Shown in pieces: positions 55,513 to 64,000 of a stretch of 64,000 bases of DNA; the first letter of the stretch is position 1; every line of letters begins with the position of its first letter. The translations under genes and the position numbers were made by a program. The DNA is taken from assembly GCA_036245525.1 (NCBI GenBank), contig BTPG01000003.1, forward strand, positions 213,212,536 through 213,276,535, given 5' to 3'. The stretch is from Semisulcospira habei (taxonomy: Eukaryota; Mollusca; Gastropoda; Semisulcospiridae). A model generated the notes under the pieces. The model made no database searches. It was given only the letters and a program-made list of their open reading frames with translations, and was not told where the DNA came from.

Positions 55513-58500
55513 CTAATTTGAAGCCTTCTTTGGCAGAAGAGTCAGTATCGCTTCAAGAATTTCCCTAACCCCATTAGTCTGTAAACTAGGCTGAATCGAA
55601 CGATTGTCGTCGATCTCCCCATCATCAGAACTGTCTGATGTGCCCTTGTTACAACTAACGTTTACTGCTGAGAGAGATCTTTTCTCTCTTGTTTTTAGGC
55701 GTTTTCTTAACTCCATTAACGGAACGTCCTCCTCGGATGAAGAATTCTCACGCTCTTTTCGCACCCCCCTAGTCAGTCTGTCTCGTGCGTTCTCTTGCCC
55801 TACTGCATCGTCACTGTCGCTATCAGATGATTCTGGACCTACAACCTGTGTGGCTTTACGTAATGTTCTCCCCCTGGCTTTTGGAATAGGCCACTCGCTA
55901 ATTTTGGCTATCCGCAAGTGTTCAGCGTGTGAACTGACCTCAGTGCCATCTAGTTGATGTCGTACCCTGAATGTGACAGGCGACAATTGTTCCACCACTC
56001 TATAGTGCGACCTCCACTTACTGTCTAACTTATTGTGTCTACGGTGATTACGAAGGTACACTGGGTCACCGACCTTAATTTCGACAGGCTGTACACCTCT
56101 ATTAGCATACTTAGCCCCCTTCTTCTGTGCTTTCTTAATTCGCCGATACACCTGGGTGAAGGCCTTGTGTTGCTGCTCAAGCGCTATCTTGTGAAAATCT
56201 TCACCAGCGTATTTTCTTCGGGGTCTAAGGATGTTATCTAACGGTAGCACTGGATCGCGACCGTACAGTAAAAAGAAAGGAGATTCCTGCGTAGTTTCCG
56301 AAACACAAACCCTATAAGCTGCTAGTACCTGGTTAATATGCACGTCCCATGTCGAAAAATCCTCTTGTATCTTTTTGGACAGAATGTCGTTAAAAGTTCT
56401 ATGGAAACGTTCGACCTTAGCATTGGACTGTGGATGGTAAAGACTGGTCGTGACATGATCTATGTTCAGTTCTGCCAGCGTTTCTGCCATAACCCTATTC
56501 ACATTCTCAGATCCATTGTCTGATACTATCTGCAATGGACAGCCATGTCTGGGTAGAATTTCTTCTACGAGCAGCTGTACCACTGACTGCGGCGTTTTAT
56601 CTGGTACAGGGAACGCCTCTACCCAACCTGTCAGATGACATATGAATGCTATGACATAGCGATTCCCGCTAAGAGAGCGGTCAAACGGACCTGCCAAGTC
56701 CAATGACAACTTAGCGAATGGGTATGGAGGAATGTCCATTTCCTGGACGGGGGCCCTTTTCTTTTGTAACACTCTAGACTGACAGATGACACACCCACTA
56801 ACATATTCATACAGTTGTTTGTACATGTTAGGCCAGTAATACTTTCTACTGACTGTGTCATGAGTCTTGTCTATTCCTAAGTGACCATTTTCGTCATGGT
56901 ACTGTCTGACTACGTACTCTACCAAGTGAGACGGGACATACAATCTGGCTACTGGTTCATCATCAGGATGAGACAAGAAATATAGAACATCCTCTATCAG
57001 CATGTATCTCCTATTGACTGTCATGGTTCCTTGTTCACTAATCAATAAGTCCTTTAAGCGCACTATTTCAGAATCCTTCTCCTGTTCCTCAATAATATCA
57101 AACCCTGGAAGATCAACTTTTTCCAGCTTCTCGTCACACCCTGCCCTTATTGTACAACTAGCAAACTGCTTGGGTGTGAATTGGTTGGAGTTTATGACTC
57201 CTATGACAAAAGCATTGTCATTGACCTCTCTGGTTAACTCTTCTTCTTCCTCATGCTCTGGCATGTGAGTACCACCCGGCATTCTGGATAGCAAGTCTGC
57301 CAAAACATTTTGAGGACCTGGGATATATTCAATAGTACAGTTATATCCTAAAATGCCAAGGGCCCACATCTGCACCTTCTTATTTTGCATTGGTGAATTA
57401 AGCAAATACTTAAGAGGCATGTGATCCGTGCGGATTACAAACTCCGCATTATGCAAGTAGTGATTTAGCTTTTGAAGTGCATAATGGATCGCAAAAGCCT
57501 CTTTCTCTATTGTCGACCATTTCCTCTGACTGGTACTAAGTTTATGGGATAGAAAGTAAATAGGTCTTTCTACCTTTGAGCCTGGGGAAATGTCTGAATC
57601 CTCATCGCATTTTTGCGCGAGACATGCCCCCACGCATGTGTCGCTGGCATCCGTGTAAAGGATGTACGGACGCCGTGTATCTGGATAGGCTAACACTGGT
57701 GCTACAGCTAACGTTTCCTTCATCAAATCAAACGCTTTCTGGCATTCCTCTGTCCAACTGAATCTCGCATACTTTCGTGTTAGTGCTATGATTGGTTCAG
57801 CCATCTGGGAGAAATTAGGAATCATTTTCCTGTAAAACCCAATCATACCAATGAACGAACGGCACTCTCTGACACAGGTCGGAGCCGCCATAGCCCTAAT
57901 GACTTTTACCTTTTCCTCATCCGGTTTTATCCCCTGGTTACTAATGACAAACCCTAAGTATTTGGTTTCTTCCTCAAAGAACTGACACTTCTTGAGTTTC
58001 AGCTTCAGGTCATGCTGTCTCAATCGATCAAAGACTGTCTGAAGGTGACACAGATGGTCTTCTATTGTTTCTGAGAAGATCAAAATGTCATCGAGATAGG
58101 CACAGGCAAAACCTTCTAAACCGGCTAGCACGATATTCATAAGCATCATGAACAATCCCGGTGCTCCCACCAAACCAAAAGGCATTTTCGTGAATTCGAA
58201 TAATCCCTTGTGGCATGCAAATGCTACTCTATCCCTACTCTCCTGATCCGCCATCTTGACCTGCCAGTATCCCGACTTAAGGTCCAGACTGGTAAAATAC
58301 TTGGCCTTTCCAAGCAGTGACAAAATGTCATCTATCAGCGGTAGTGGGTACGATGTTTTCTTTGTAACCTCATTCAGTTTTCTAAAGTCAACACATAAAC
58401 GTTTCGACCCATCCTTCTTGGATACAATCACTAAACTAAAAGACCATGGGGACTGAGAACGTCTTATCACACCTGCCTGTAACATCTCTTCTAGAGCCTT

Positions 58501-59427
58501 GTCAACAATTTCCCTATCTTGAAGCGGGATTCTATACGGTTTTATCCTAATGGGAGGATGATCGCCCGTATCTAGTTTCATCGTGACAGTGTCAGTAGCC
58601 CCTAAATCAAGGTCGCTATTCGCGAACAAGTCTTGATTGTTCGTAATGAGCTCTGACACTACATCTTTCATCTTCTCCGGCGCAGTGACTTCCGTCAAGT
58701 CGACTGCCGATACCTGCCGATCAACCGACCCTATCTGTACTTCATGTACTTCCTGAACTGCTGTTACCTTCCCGACAACACAACCCCTTCTAACTCTATA
58801 CGTCTTGTTTGTGTTGTTTACTATCAGTATGGGATACGTCTGGTGATTATTTTGCCTGACTACCGTGCTTGTCACTAACAGTCCCGGTTCTTGTGCTATA
58901 AATCCCTTGTCTGTTTCCGAAATCTCTAAGAGTGTCTCTCTTGCAAAATACGGAGCATTCTTCATCCGTACCTGGAGTACTTCTGCCGTCTGAGGTTTTA
59001 TCACTTTCGTCTTAGTCACTCTGACCAAAGACGAAATGTGGATGTCCTGTTCATAGGGCACATAAACACTTCCGACTCTGAGTTTCTTCAAGTCAAAATA
59101 AATCCTCACCCCGTTTTTGTCTAACCAGTCATTTCCCAAAATAAAGTTCCTGTTGAGCCCTGATACCACGTAGAACTTATGTTTAAACTTTTGCCCCGCT
59201 ACCGTAAATTCTAATTCTGAACTCCCCAATACTTGTAAAGCTTCTCCACTAACTGACTGTAACGACACATCTCCCTTTCCTAACTTTGGCTTATGACTGA
59301 GTTTATCGTAAGCCCCCTTGCTAATCAAAGACACCTCTGCTCCCGTATCGATCAAGCTACGAAATCGTTGCTTCCCAATTTTGAACACTATGCACTTAGG
59401 GCTACCCGCTACATTAATGCTAAACAA
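55513..59427 (-). CDS. pol: Pol polyprotein: protease - RT - RNase H - integrase
   Basis: An open frame of about 1300 codons. The aspartic protease has SLIDTGAEVSLIS near residue 30. RT shows the FRKLNEVTKK region, SLDLKSGYWQ, MPFGLVGAPG and YLDDILIFSE. RNase H has ILYTDASDTC and IRTDHMPLKYLL. Integrase has an HHCC finger (H-x-x-x-H with GCVICQ), then a D-D-E core with LSLDLAGPFD, IVSDNGSENV and HPQSNAKVERFH. The C-terminus has a YLRNHRR-type segment and an acidic serine-rich tail. The first codon given (TTG at 59427) is not a real start; pol is probably made by frameshift from gag, which ends at 59484 in another frame. All catalytic residues look intact. Confidence 0.96.
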   Translation of the reverse strand: MFSINVAGSPKCIVFKIGKQRFRSLIDTGAEVSLISKGAYDKLSHKPKLGKGDVSLQSVSGEALQVLGSSELEFTVAGQKFKHKFYVVSGLNRNFILGNDWLDKNGVRIYFDLKKLRVGSVYVPYEQDIHISSLVRVTKTKVIKPQTAEVLQVRMKNAPYFARETLLEISETDKGFIAQEPGLLVTSTVVRQNNHQTYPILIVNNTNKTYRVRRGCVVGKVTAVQEVHEVQIGSVDRQVSAVDLTEVTAPEKMKDVVSELITNNQDLFANSDLDLGATDTVTMKLDTGDHPPIRIKPYRIPLQDREIVDKALEEMLQAGVIRRSQSPWSFSLVIVSKKDGSKRLCVDFRKLNEVTKKTSYPLPLIDDILSLLGKAKYFTSLDLKSGYWQVKMADQESRDRVAFACHKGLFEFTKMPFGLVGAPGLFMMLMNIVLAGLEGFACAYLDDILIFSETIEDHLCHLQTVFDRLRQHDLKLKLKKCQFFEEETKYLGFVISNQGIKPDEEKVKVIRAMAAPTCVRECRSFIGMIGFYRKMIPNFSQMAEPIIALTRKYARFSWTEECQKAFDLMKETLAVAPVLAYPDTRRPYILYTDASDTCVGACLAQKCDEDSDISPGSKVERPIYFLSHKLSTSQRKWSTIEKEAFAIHYALQKLNHYLHNAEFVIRTDHMPLKYLLNSPMQNKKVQMWALGILGYNCTIEYIPGPQNVLADLLSRMPGGTHMPEHEEEEELTREVNDNAFVIGVINSNQFTPKQFASCTIRAGCDEKLEKVDLPGFDIIEEQEKDSEIVRLKDLLISEQGTMTVNRRYMLIEDVLYFLSHPDDEPVARLYVPSHLVEYVVRQYHDENGHLGIDKTHDTVSRKYYWPNMYKQLYEYVSGCVICQSRVLQKKRAPVQEMDIPPYPFAKLSLDLAGPFDRSLSGNRYVIAFICHLTGWVEAFPVPDKTPQSVVQLLVEEILPRHGCPLQIVSDNGSENVNRVMAETLAELNIDHVTTSLYHPQSNAKVERFHRTFNDILSKKIQEDFSTWDVHINQVLAAYRVCVSETTQESPFFLLYGRDPVLPLDNILRPRRKYAGEDFHKIALEQQHKAFTQVYRRIKKAQKKGAKYANRGVQPVEIKVGDPVYLRNHRRHNKLDSKWRSHYRVVEQLSPVTFRVRHQLDGTEVSSHAEHLRIAKISEWPIPKARGRTLRKATQVVGPESSDSDSDDAVGQENARDRLTRGVRKERENSSSEEDVPLMELRKRLKTREKRSLSAVNVSCNKGTSDSSDDGEIDDNRSIQPSLQTNGVREILEAILTLLPKKASN

Positions 59428-59483
59428 CTGACTCTTTCTACTTTTCCGGTCTTGCGTAACGGCTTCGTGTGCCGCAGAACCTG

Positions 59484-60353
59484 CTAGTTTTCCTGCCTCG
59501 GCGGAAACCTTCTTTGACCTTGTGGCCGCCTGTTTCTGGCCTTTCTACATTCCCGCTGAATGTGACCTCGTTCCCCACACTTCCAGCATTGAATCGGGGG
59601 ACGCATTGTTTGCTGACCAACCGTCCCTATCACTCGGCAATTTCGTGCCTGGTGCCCTACTCTCCCGCATTTAAAACAATTACGGTGACGAGCATGGTCT
59701 ACTTCCATAGCCTCTTCTCCATCCCTAGCTGTCGCTCTCGGCTGACTAACTGGCCGATTGTTTATCGTGCGTAGCTCAAACCTATGGCGAAGGTTTTCCT
59801 CTTGCATGGCCACCTGCACGGCCCTATCTAATGTACTTGAGTTATCCCGCAGGACTTTCATCTTAAGAAAGTCGTGCGCCAATCCGTCAACAAAGAAATT
59901 TATTAGTTGCCGTTGTACCACAGCAGCGCCCATCTGACTCGGGAAGGCTTCGCCGGCCAGAGTCATTAGTCGCTCTGCGTACAGAGGCACACTTTCCCTC
60001 TGGTTTTGTTTCACCCGCTGTAGCAACGCAAAAGCATGATTTTCATCGGCGATTTCGCCGAACCTTACGGTTAGCTGCCTTTTCAGTTCATCCCAATCCC
60101 CTGCCGCTTCCGTTTGTAAGAATCGGTGGATAAAATCACTCACCACCCCCGAGCTTGCTTGATAAGCAATGACCGGGCGCCTGTTGAGGGCTTTTATTAG
60201 CACTGCATATTTGTCAATTTCTTTTATCCACTCCCTAAATTTGGTAGGCTTTCCGTCAAACGTTCCTACCATCTGCCCTATACTCTGGGCGTTAATCGCC
60301 TGACTCATTTCCTCTACTTTTTCGCCTAAAATCCTAAACACTTCCTCTGCCAT
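59484..60353 (-). CDS. gag: Gag protein with two zinc knuckles
   Basis: ATG at 60353, 289 codons. The N-terminal two-thirds is a Ty3/Gypsy capsid-like region (FDGKPTKFREWIKEIDKYA, then WDELKRQLTVRFGE, LINFFVDGLAHDFL). The C-terminal nucleocapsid has CFKCGRVGHQARNC and CWKCGERGHIQREC. Gag forms the particle that packages element RNA. Length is normal for the family and no stop interrupts it. Confidence 0.95.
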   Translation of the reverse strand: MAEEVFRILGEKVEEMSQAINAQSIGQMVGTFDGKPTKFREWIKEIDKYAVLIKALNRRPVIAYQASSGVVSDFIHRFLQTEAAGDWDELKRQLTVRFGEIADENHAFALLQRVKQNQRESVPLYAERLMTLAGEAFPSQMGAAVVQRQLINFFVDGLAHDFLKMKVLRDNSSTLDRAVQVAMQEENLRHRFELRTINNRPVSQPRATARDGEEAMEVDHARHRNCFKCGRVGHQARNCRVIGTVGQQTMRPPIQCWKCGERGHIQRECRKARNRRPQGQRRFPPRQEN

Positions 60354-60499
60354 TTTTGTTTCTTTTTAAATGTAACAACAACACAACTCTAGCTAACTGG
60401 TCTGGCTCCTATATAAGACTCAACAAGGGTTAAACGAAAAAAGTCACTTACCCCGTGATCCTTTCGGCTGTTGGTCTTGAATGAGTCGCAGACGTCCCG

Positions 60500-60690
60500 T
60501 GGGCTCGAACTCTGTTTTTTCCTTGACGTGGGCTCGAACTCTGCTTTTCCTTGACGTGGGCTCGAACTCTGCTTTTCCTTGACGTGGGCTCGAACTCTGC
60601 TTTTCCTTGACGTGGGCTCGAACTCTGCTTTTCTTGAAGTGGGCTCGAACTCTGCTTTTCTTGAAGTGGGCTCGAACTCTGCTTTTCTCT
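60500..60690 (-). repeat. Leader minisatellite of element A
   Basis: About seven units of GTGGGCTCGAACTCTGCTTT with TCCTTGAC or TCTTGAA spacers, 26-29 bp each, between the primer-binding site and gag. Open frames seen across it are by-products of the repeat. Confidence 0.92.
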
Positions 60691-60826
60691 TCGGGTTGTT
60701 GGCTTGACTCTTCTCTTCTCTTTCTGGTCTGCTCTTCCACCCTTGCGTCGTTGGCTGTCGATTTGGTGCTGATAGTCTAGTTTTTCTGTTTCTTCGTTCC
60801 TCTGTTTCTTCCCGTTCCGAGATCCT

Positions 60827-60840
60827 GGTCACGGCACCAA
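60827..60840 (-). promoter_or_regulatory. Primer-binding site, tRNA-His type
   Basis: On the minus strand TTGGTGCCGTGACC lies 17 bases after the 5' LTR. The opposite strand, GGTCACGGCACCA, equals the 3' end of metazoan tRNA-His as I recall it. The related element B has GGTCACGGCAC in the same place. Confidence 0.75.
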
Positions 60841-60857
60841 ATAAGAAGATATGGTAG

Positions 60858-62355
60858 TGTTACACTACCGCAGCCACACGCAAGGTGTTGTAGATGGAAG
60901 ACGCAGCCAGACAAGAGTGTTTCCAGAAGAGTCTTTTATTTCTTGGTCATCGTGGGTCTAATAGGTTGGGCACAACCAACCTACTAGCATGGCATACTAA
61001 AATGGCGAAAATACCGGAGCTCGGTCTCTCGCTTCTCAGCTCCCTCTATCTATCTATCTCACTCTCTTCGTTGTGTACTCTCTATCTATCTCGTTCCCTT
61101 CGTTGTGAGCTCTCTCGTTCTGGTCATTGTGCGAGCTCTCTCTCTATCTCGTTTTCTTCGTTGTGAGCTCCCCCGTTCTGGTGTTTACCCCCAATATATA
61201 TACCCGTTCTGGCCGAGGGCATCGCCCCTTTGTCTCAACCAGTCAAAGGGGCTATTACTGTCACCCATATTATTCCACATCTATCATGGTGGCCAGCGTC
61301 CCCTGACCCTATCTGTCAAAGGAGCTATTACTGTCGCCCATAATCTATCCCCCATCTGCTCTGGTGGATAGCGCCCTCTGATCCTAGCTGACCAGGGACC
61401 CATTACTGTCTCTCATAATTATTCCACATCTATTATGCTGGTCAGCGTCCTCTGATCCTAGCTATCAAAGGAACTCATTACTGTCTCTCCTAATTATTCC
61501 ACATCTATTATGGTGGCCAGCGTCCTCTGATCCTAGCTATCAAAGGAACCCATTACTGTCTCTCATAATTATTCCACATCTATTATGGTGGCCAGCGTCC
61601 TCTGATCTTAGCTGACCAGGGACCCATTACTGTCTCTCCTAATTATTCCACATCTATTATGGTGGCCAGCNNNNNNNNNNNNNNNNNNNNNNNNNNNNNN
61701 NNNNNNNNNNNNNNNNNNNNNNNNNNNNNNNNNNNNNNNNNNNNNNNNNNNNNNNNNNNNNNNNNNNNNNNNNNNNNNNNNNNNNNNNNNNNNNNNNNNN
61801 NNNNNNNNNNNNNNNNNNNNNNNNNNNNNNNNNNNNNNNNNNNNNNNNNNNNNNNNNNNNNNNNNNNNNNNNNNNNNNNNNNNNNNNNNNNNNNNNNNNN
61901 NNNNNNNNNNNNNNNNNNNNNNNNNNNNNNNNNNNNNNNNNNNNNNNNNNNNNNNNNNNNNNNNNNNNNNNNNNNNNNNNNNNNNNNNNNNNNNNNNNNN
62001 NTAATTATTCCACATCTATTATGGTGGCCAGCGTCCTCTGATCTTAGCTGACCAGGGACCCATTACTGTCTCTCCTAATTATTCCACATCTATTATGGTG
62101 GCCAGCATCCTCTGATCTTAGCTGACCAGTAACCTATTACTGACTCTCATAATTATTCTTTGTCAGCAGGAGTCTGTGTTCCTCACTACTAACGAGGGCT
62201 CATTATTTATTCATTAGTCCCAGCTTAGTAGGGCCGGCCACTTGTCAACTCCACGTGAGCCCGTGGTACTAATTATACCCTCGTTATTTTCATATCAAGG
62301 GAAATTATAAAATTACCCGACCGTGATATTGGTCGTATACACTTATAGTGTAACA
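60858..62355 (-). repeat. Element A 5' LTR with assembly gap
   Basis: Matches the 3' LTR closely from 60858. It is longer, because the tandem 74-bp region contains a 331-base run of N and may have more units. It should hold the element's promoter; the exact start site was not located. Confidence 0.93.
61671..62001. other. Assembly gap, 331 N
   Basis: The gap starts and ends within the 74-bp LTR repeat units, which explains why assembly failed. Its true length is unknown. Apparent open frames across it have no meaning. Confidence 1.
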
Positions 62356-62460
62356 CTTGCTGATCTGTGATTTTATACCTTACGGGTTAGAGCTGTCAGG
62401 TGCCCAATCTGAGATCATTAAACAATTATGTGTATGGGTACTCACCACTTCATACGCGCG

Positions 62461-62575
62461 TTAGCTCATTCAAGAAGCCTCTGCATCAATAGCTGCGCCA
62501 GTGTCGGTATGGCTTTGCCAGCGGCAATGCTTTACGACACTGCCGCAGCTATTGATGCGGGGCGCCCTGAGTGAG
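62461..62575. mobile_element. Hairpin MITE adjoining the next TTAA element
   Basis: CTCATTCAAG...TCTGCATCAATAGCTGCG and CGCAGCTATTGATGCGG...CTGAGTGAG form long arms, with CAGTGTCG/CGACACTG further in. It is bounded by TTAG at the left and by the TTAA at 62576-62579, which it shares with the next element. Confidence 0.78.
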
Positions 62576-62579
62576 TTAA

Positions 62580-62786
62580 CTCATTCTACCCCAGACACAC
62601 CACAGCAAGACAAGGATCGACCATGAGAGTTCAAGGGTGATGCCAGAATAGCTTGGCGCCTATGGGCGCCAAGCTATTCTGGCATCACCCTTGAACCTAT
62701 CACGGTCGATCAGTGTCCTGCACTGCAATGCAGTCTTCAGAGGACAAGGGCAACATTTGGGGATCTCGGTGTTGGGGTACAATGAG
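62580..62786. mobile_element. Hairpin MITE with TTAA target duplication, copy 2
   Basis: TTAA at 62576-62579 and 62787-62790. TIRs CTCATTCTACCCCAGAC and inverse of CTCATTGTACCCCAACA. The centre is the GTTCAAGGGTGATGCCAGAA hairpin shared with 39046-39247 and 30892-30961, flanked by GATCGACC.TGA and its inverse. Confidence 0.92.
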
Positions 62787-62790
62787 TTAA

Positions 62791-63272
62791 GACACAAAAG
62801 GTAGAAATATCCCGTTTCATTCGCATTCTCCGAAAGGTCGACCGTTTATTTTGCAGGATGTAATTCTACAGTCCATCGCGCATAATACAAAACAGATGGC
62901 GCCAAGCTAAGTGACACTGCCTTTGCCCTATTTTTCATTGATCCATCTCCTGCAACTGGTTCACAGTTGTCAGGGGACATTTCTCATTTTGGGAAATGTT
63001 GTCTCTGCGCTGGAAGACACTAAAAACATACGTTTATGGCCAAAAGACAATTTGTGTTTGAAATTATAACTGATCATGGCTAACAGTTTTCAAAGATCTC
63101 AACGTGTATATCTTGTTATCAAATTACCAAGCCGTAGCATAAACACATACAAATCATGCATGCCTCGCTTGATGTTTTAGAACGATCATGACAATGTTTT
63201 TTGTTTTTTTTTTACGGTTGTATTTGAGTGTTTTGAAAATGGTGCAATTTGTTTATTTTTTATTATTTGGTG
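62791..63272. other. No recognisable gene
   Basis: AT-rich; nothing recognised. Confidence 0.4.
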
Positions 63273-63276
63273 TTAA

Positions 63277-63563
63277 CCCTCTTGACTTCCACTGACGATA
63301 CGGCTCGGCGAAAAAGACGCGTTGCCACGTCACTATTTAACTACGTCACCACGTCACTATCTAATTACGTCACCACGTCACTATCTAACTACGTCGCCAC
63401 GTCACTATCTAACTGCGTCACCACGTCACTATCTAACTACGTCACCACGTCACTATCTAACTACGTCACCACGTCACTATCTAACTACGTCACCACGTCA
63501 CTATCTAACTACGTCACCACGCGTCTTTTCCGCCGAGCGGTATCGTCAGTAGCGGTCAAGGGG
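63277..63563. mobile_element. piggyBac-like MITE with internal 24-bp minisatellite
   Basis: TTAA at 63273-63276 and a degraded TTAC at 63564-63567. TIRs of about 45 bp begin CCCTCTTGAC and, inverted, CCCCTTGACC, both reaching GACGATAC.GCTCGGCG.AAAAGACGCGT. Inside, CACTATCTAACTACGTCACC ACGT repeats about eight times at 63330-63520. Open frames through the repeats encode only short periodic peptides. Confidence 0.88.
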
Positions 63564-63586
63564 TTACTGTAGCTTTTTACAGGTCA

Positions 63587-63801
63587 CCCCCACCCGGGTC
63601 TGCCCTGGGGGGCTTGGGTGGGGTTAACTACTTTTTAGTTCCTAGGGTCACCTTGGTAAGCCCCACAGGGTGGGTTTTCCCCTCTATTCTGGGGCATGAG
63701 TTTCTGTCTACCCGTGGTGCATTCACCTGTATTTTCCTATTTTAAACTCTCCCTACTGTCTGCGCTGCCTGTAGCTCTTGATATTGGATGTGTGTTGCTC
63801 A
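63587..63801 (+). mobile_element. SINE-like retroposon, copy 4, 3' truncated, 13-bp TSD
   Basis: Matches the first 215 bases of the 9572-9966 family, then stops after GGATGTGTGTTGCT. TTTTTACAGGTCA is on both sides (63574-63586, 63802-63814), so the truncation was present at insertion. The usual AATC tail is absent. Confidence 0.9.
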
Positions 63802-63814
63802 TTTTTACAGGTCA

Positions 63815-64000
63815 ATTTAGAAGTCCATAGAAAATGCGACTTCAAAACGCACGAGTTTCGCTCAGGGAAAGCGCTTTGAATGCAGCGTGTACATAGACAA
63901 ATATTCACCTGACCCCGCTCATAATTATGTGTAATATCCCTCATGTTTATGAATATATTTGTCGTATACCCCTTGCACAATTCTATGCGAATATTCATGT
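63815..64000. other. No recognisable gene
   Basis: Nothing recognised up to the window edge. Confidence 0.4.

Larger units (their letters stand above)
52871..62355 (-). mobile_element. Env-bearing Ty3/Gypsy retrotransposon (element A), TSD CTTG
   Basis: A full-length element of about 9.5 kb with gag, pol and an env-like gene on the minus strand. LTRs run 52871-54006 and 60858-62355, ending TGTTACACTA/TAGTGTAACA. CTTG flanks both ends (52867-52870, 62356-62359). The primer-binding site fits tRNA-His, and a purine tract lies by the 3' LTR. Gag and pol frames are intact and the LTRs are almost identical where both are readable, so insertion is recent. A 4-bp duplication and an env-like gene recall insect errantiviruses. 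Confidence 0.95.

Noticed and set aside
60389..60832. Charged repeat protein on the minus strand
   Set aside because: Product of the leader minisatellite of the Gypsy element; open in two frames and with no start context.
61608..62051. Open frames across the N run
   Set aside because: They consist almost entirely of unknown bases.
63330..63520. Repeat protein with an eight-residue period (SLSNYVTT)
   Set aside because: It is the translation of a 24-bp minisatellite inside a MITE and is open in more than one frame.

Overview
This is a repeat-dominated stretch of an animal nuclear genome. Evidence is the intron-bearing genes with GT/GC-AG splice sites, non-LTR retrotransposons with APE endonuclease, RT and RNase H, an env-bearing Ty3/Gypsy element, and pogo, Harbinger, P-like and piggyBac-like DNA elements. 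The mix of families and their tails (TAAC, AATC and ATT repeats) would suit a mollusc or another lophotrochozoan, but that is inference. No rRNA, tRNA or CRISPR feature was found, and no intact host gene.

Layout. 1-7.7 kb: a degraded RNase H-bearing I-like LINE, split by a 1.4 kb insert carrying a THAP/P-element-like gene and flanked by a 211-bp direct duplication. 7.7-16.9 kb: a SINE-like retroposon with target duplications, an internally deleted RTE-like LINE, and unexplained sequence. 16.9-20.0 kb (-): a four-exon Myb/SANT-like gene with three phase-1 introns, broken by a LINE insertion and a perfect 10-bp tandem duplication. 20.0-23.1 kb: a 375-bp satellite. 23.6-27.2 kb (-): a multi-exon transposase-like gene with 26-residue repeats and one nonsense codon. 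29.6-39.4 kb: a nested stack, where a deleted Gypsy derivative holds a gag-only LINE, which holds a solo LTR, which holds a Harbinger remnant; a SINE and a hairpin MITE are also present. 40.1-43.6 kb: a short non-autonomous LTR element whose 3' LTR contains a single satellite insertion with a 10-11 bp target duplication. 43.6-52.1 kb: two copies of an unnamed repeat; the second contains a solo LTR and a pogo-type transposon whose transposase carries an OTU-protease-like domain and a C-terminal zinc finger. 52.9-62.4 kb (-): a young env-bearing Ty3/Gypsy element with intact gag and pol, broken env, and a 331-base assembly gap in one LTR. 62.4-64 kb: hairpin MITEs and another SINE.

The features with most claim to novelty are the pogo-OTU-zinc-finger transposase (47.0-50.4 kb), the mobile 375-bp satellite (array at 20.7-23.1 kb; dated single insertion at 41.0 kb), and the gag-only LINE. 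Several insertions can be placed precisely because an uninterrupted copy lies in the same window. Identifications rest on reading motifs by eye; no database search was run.
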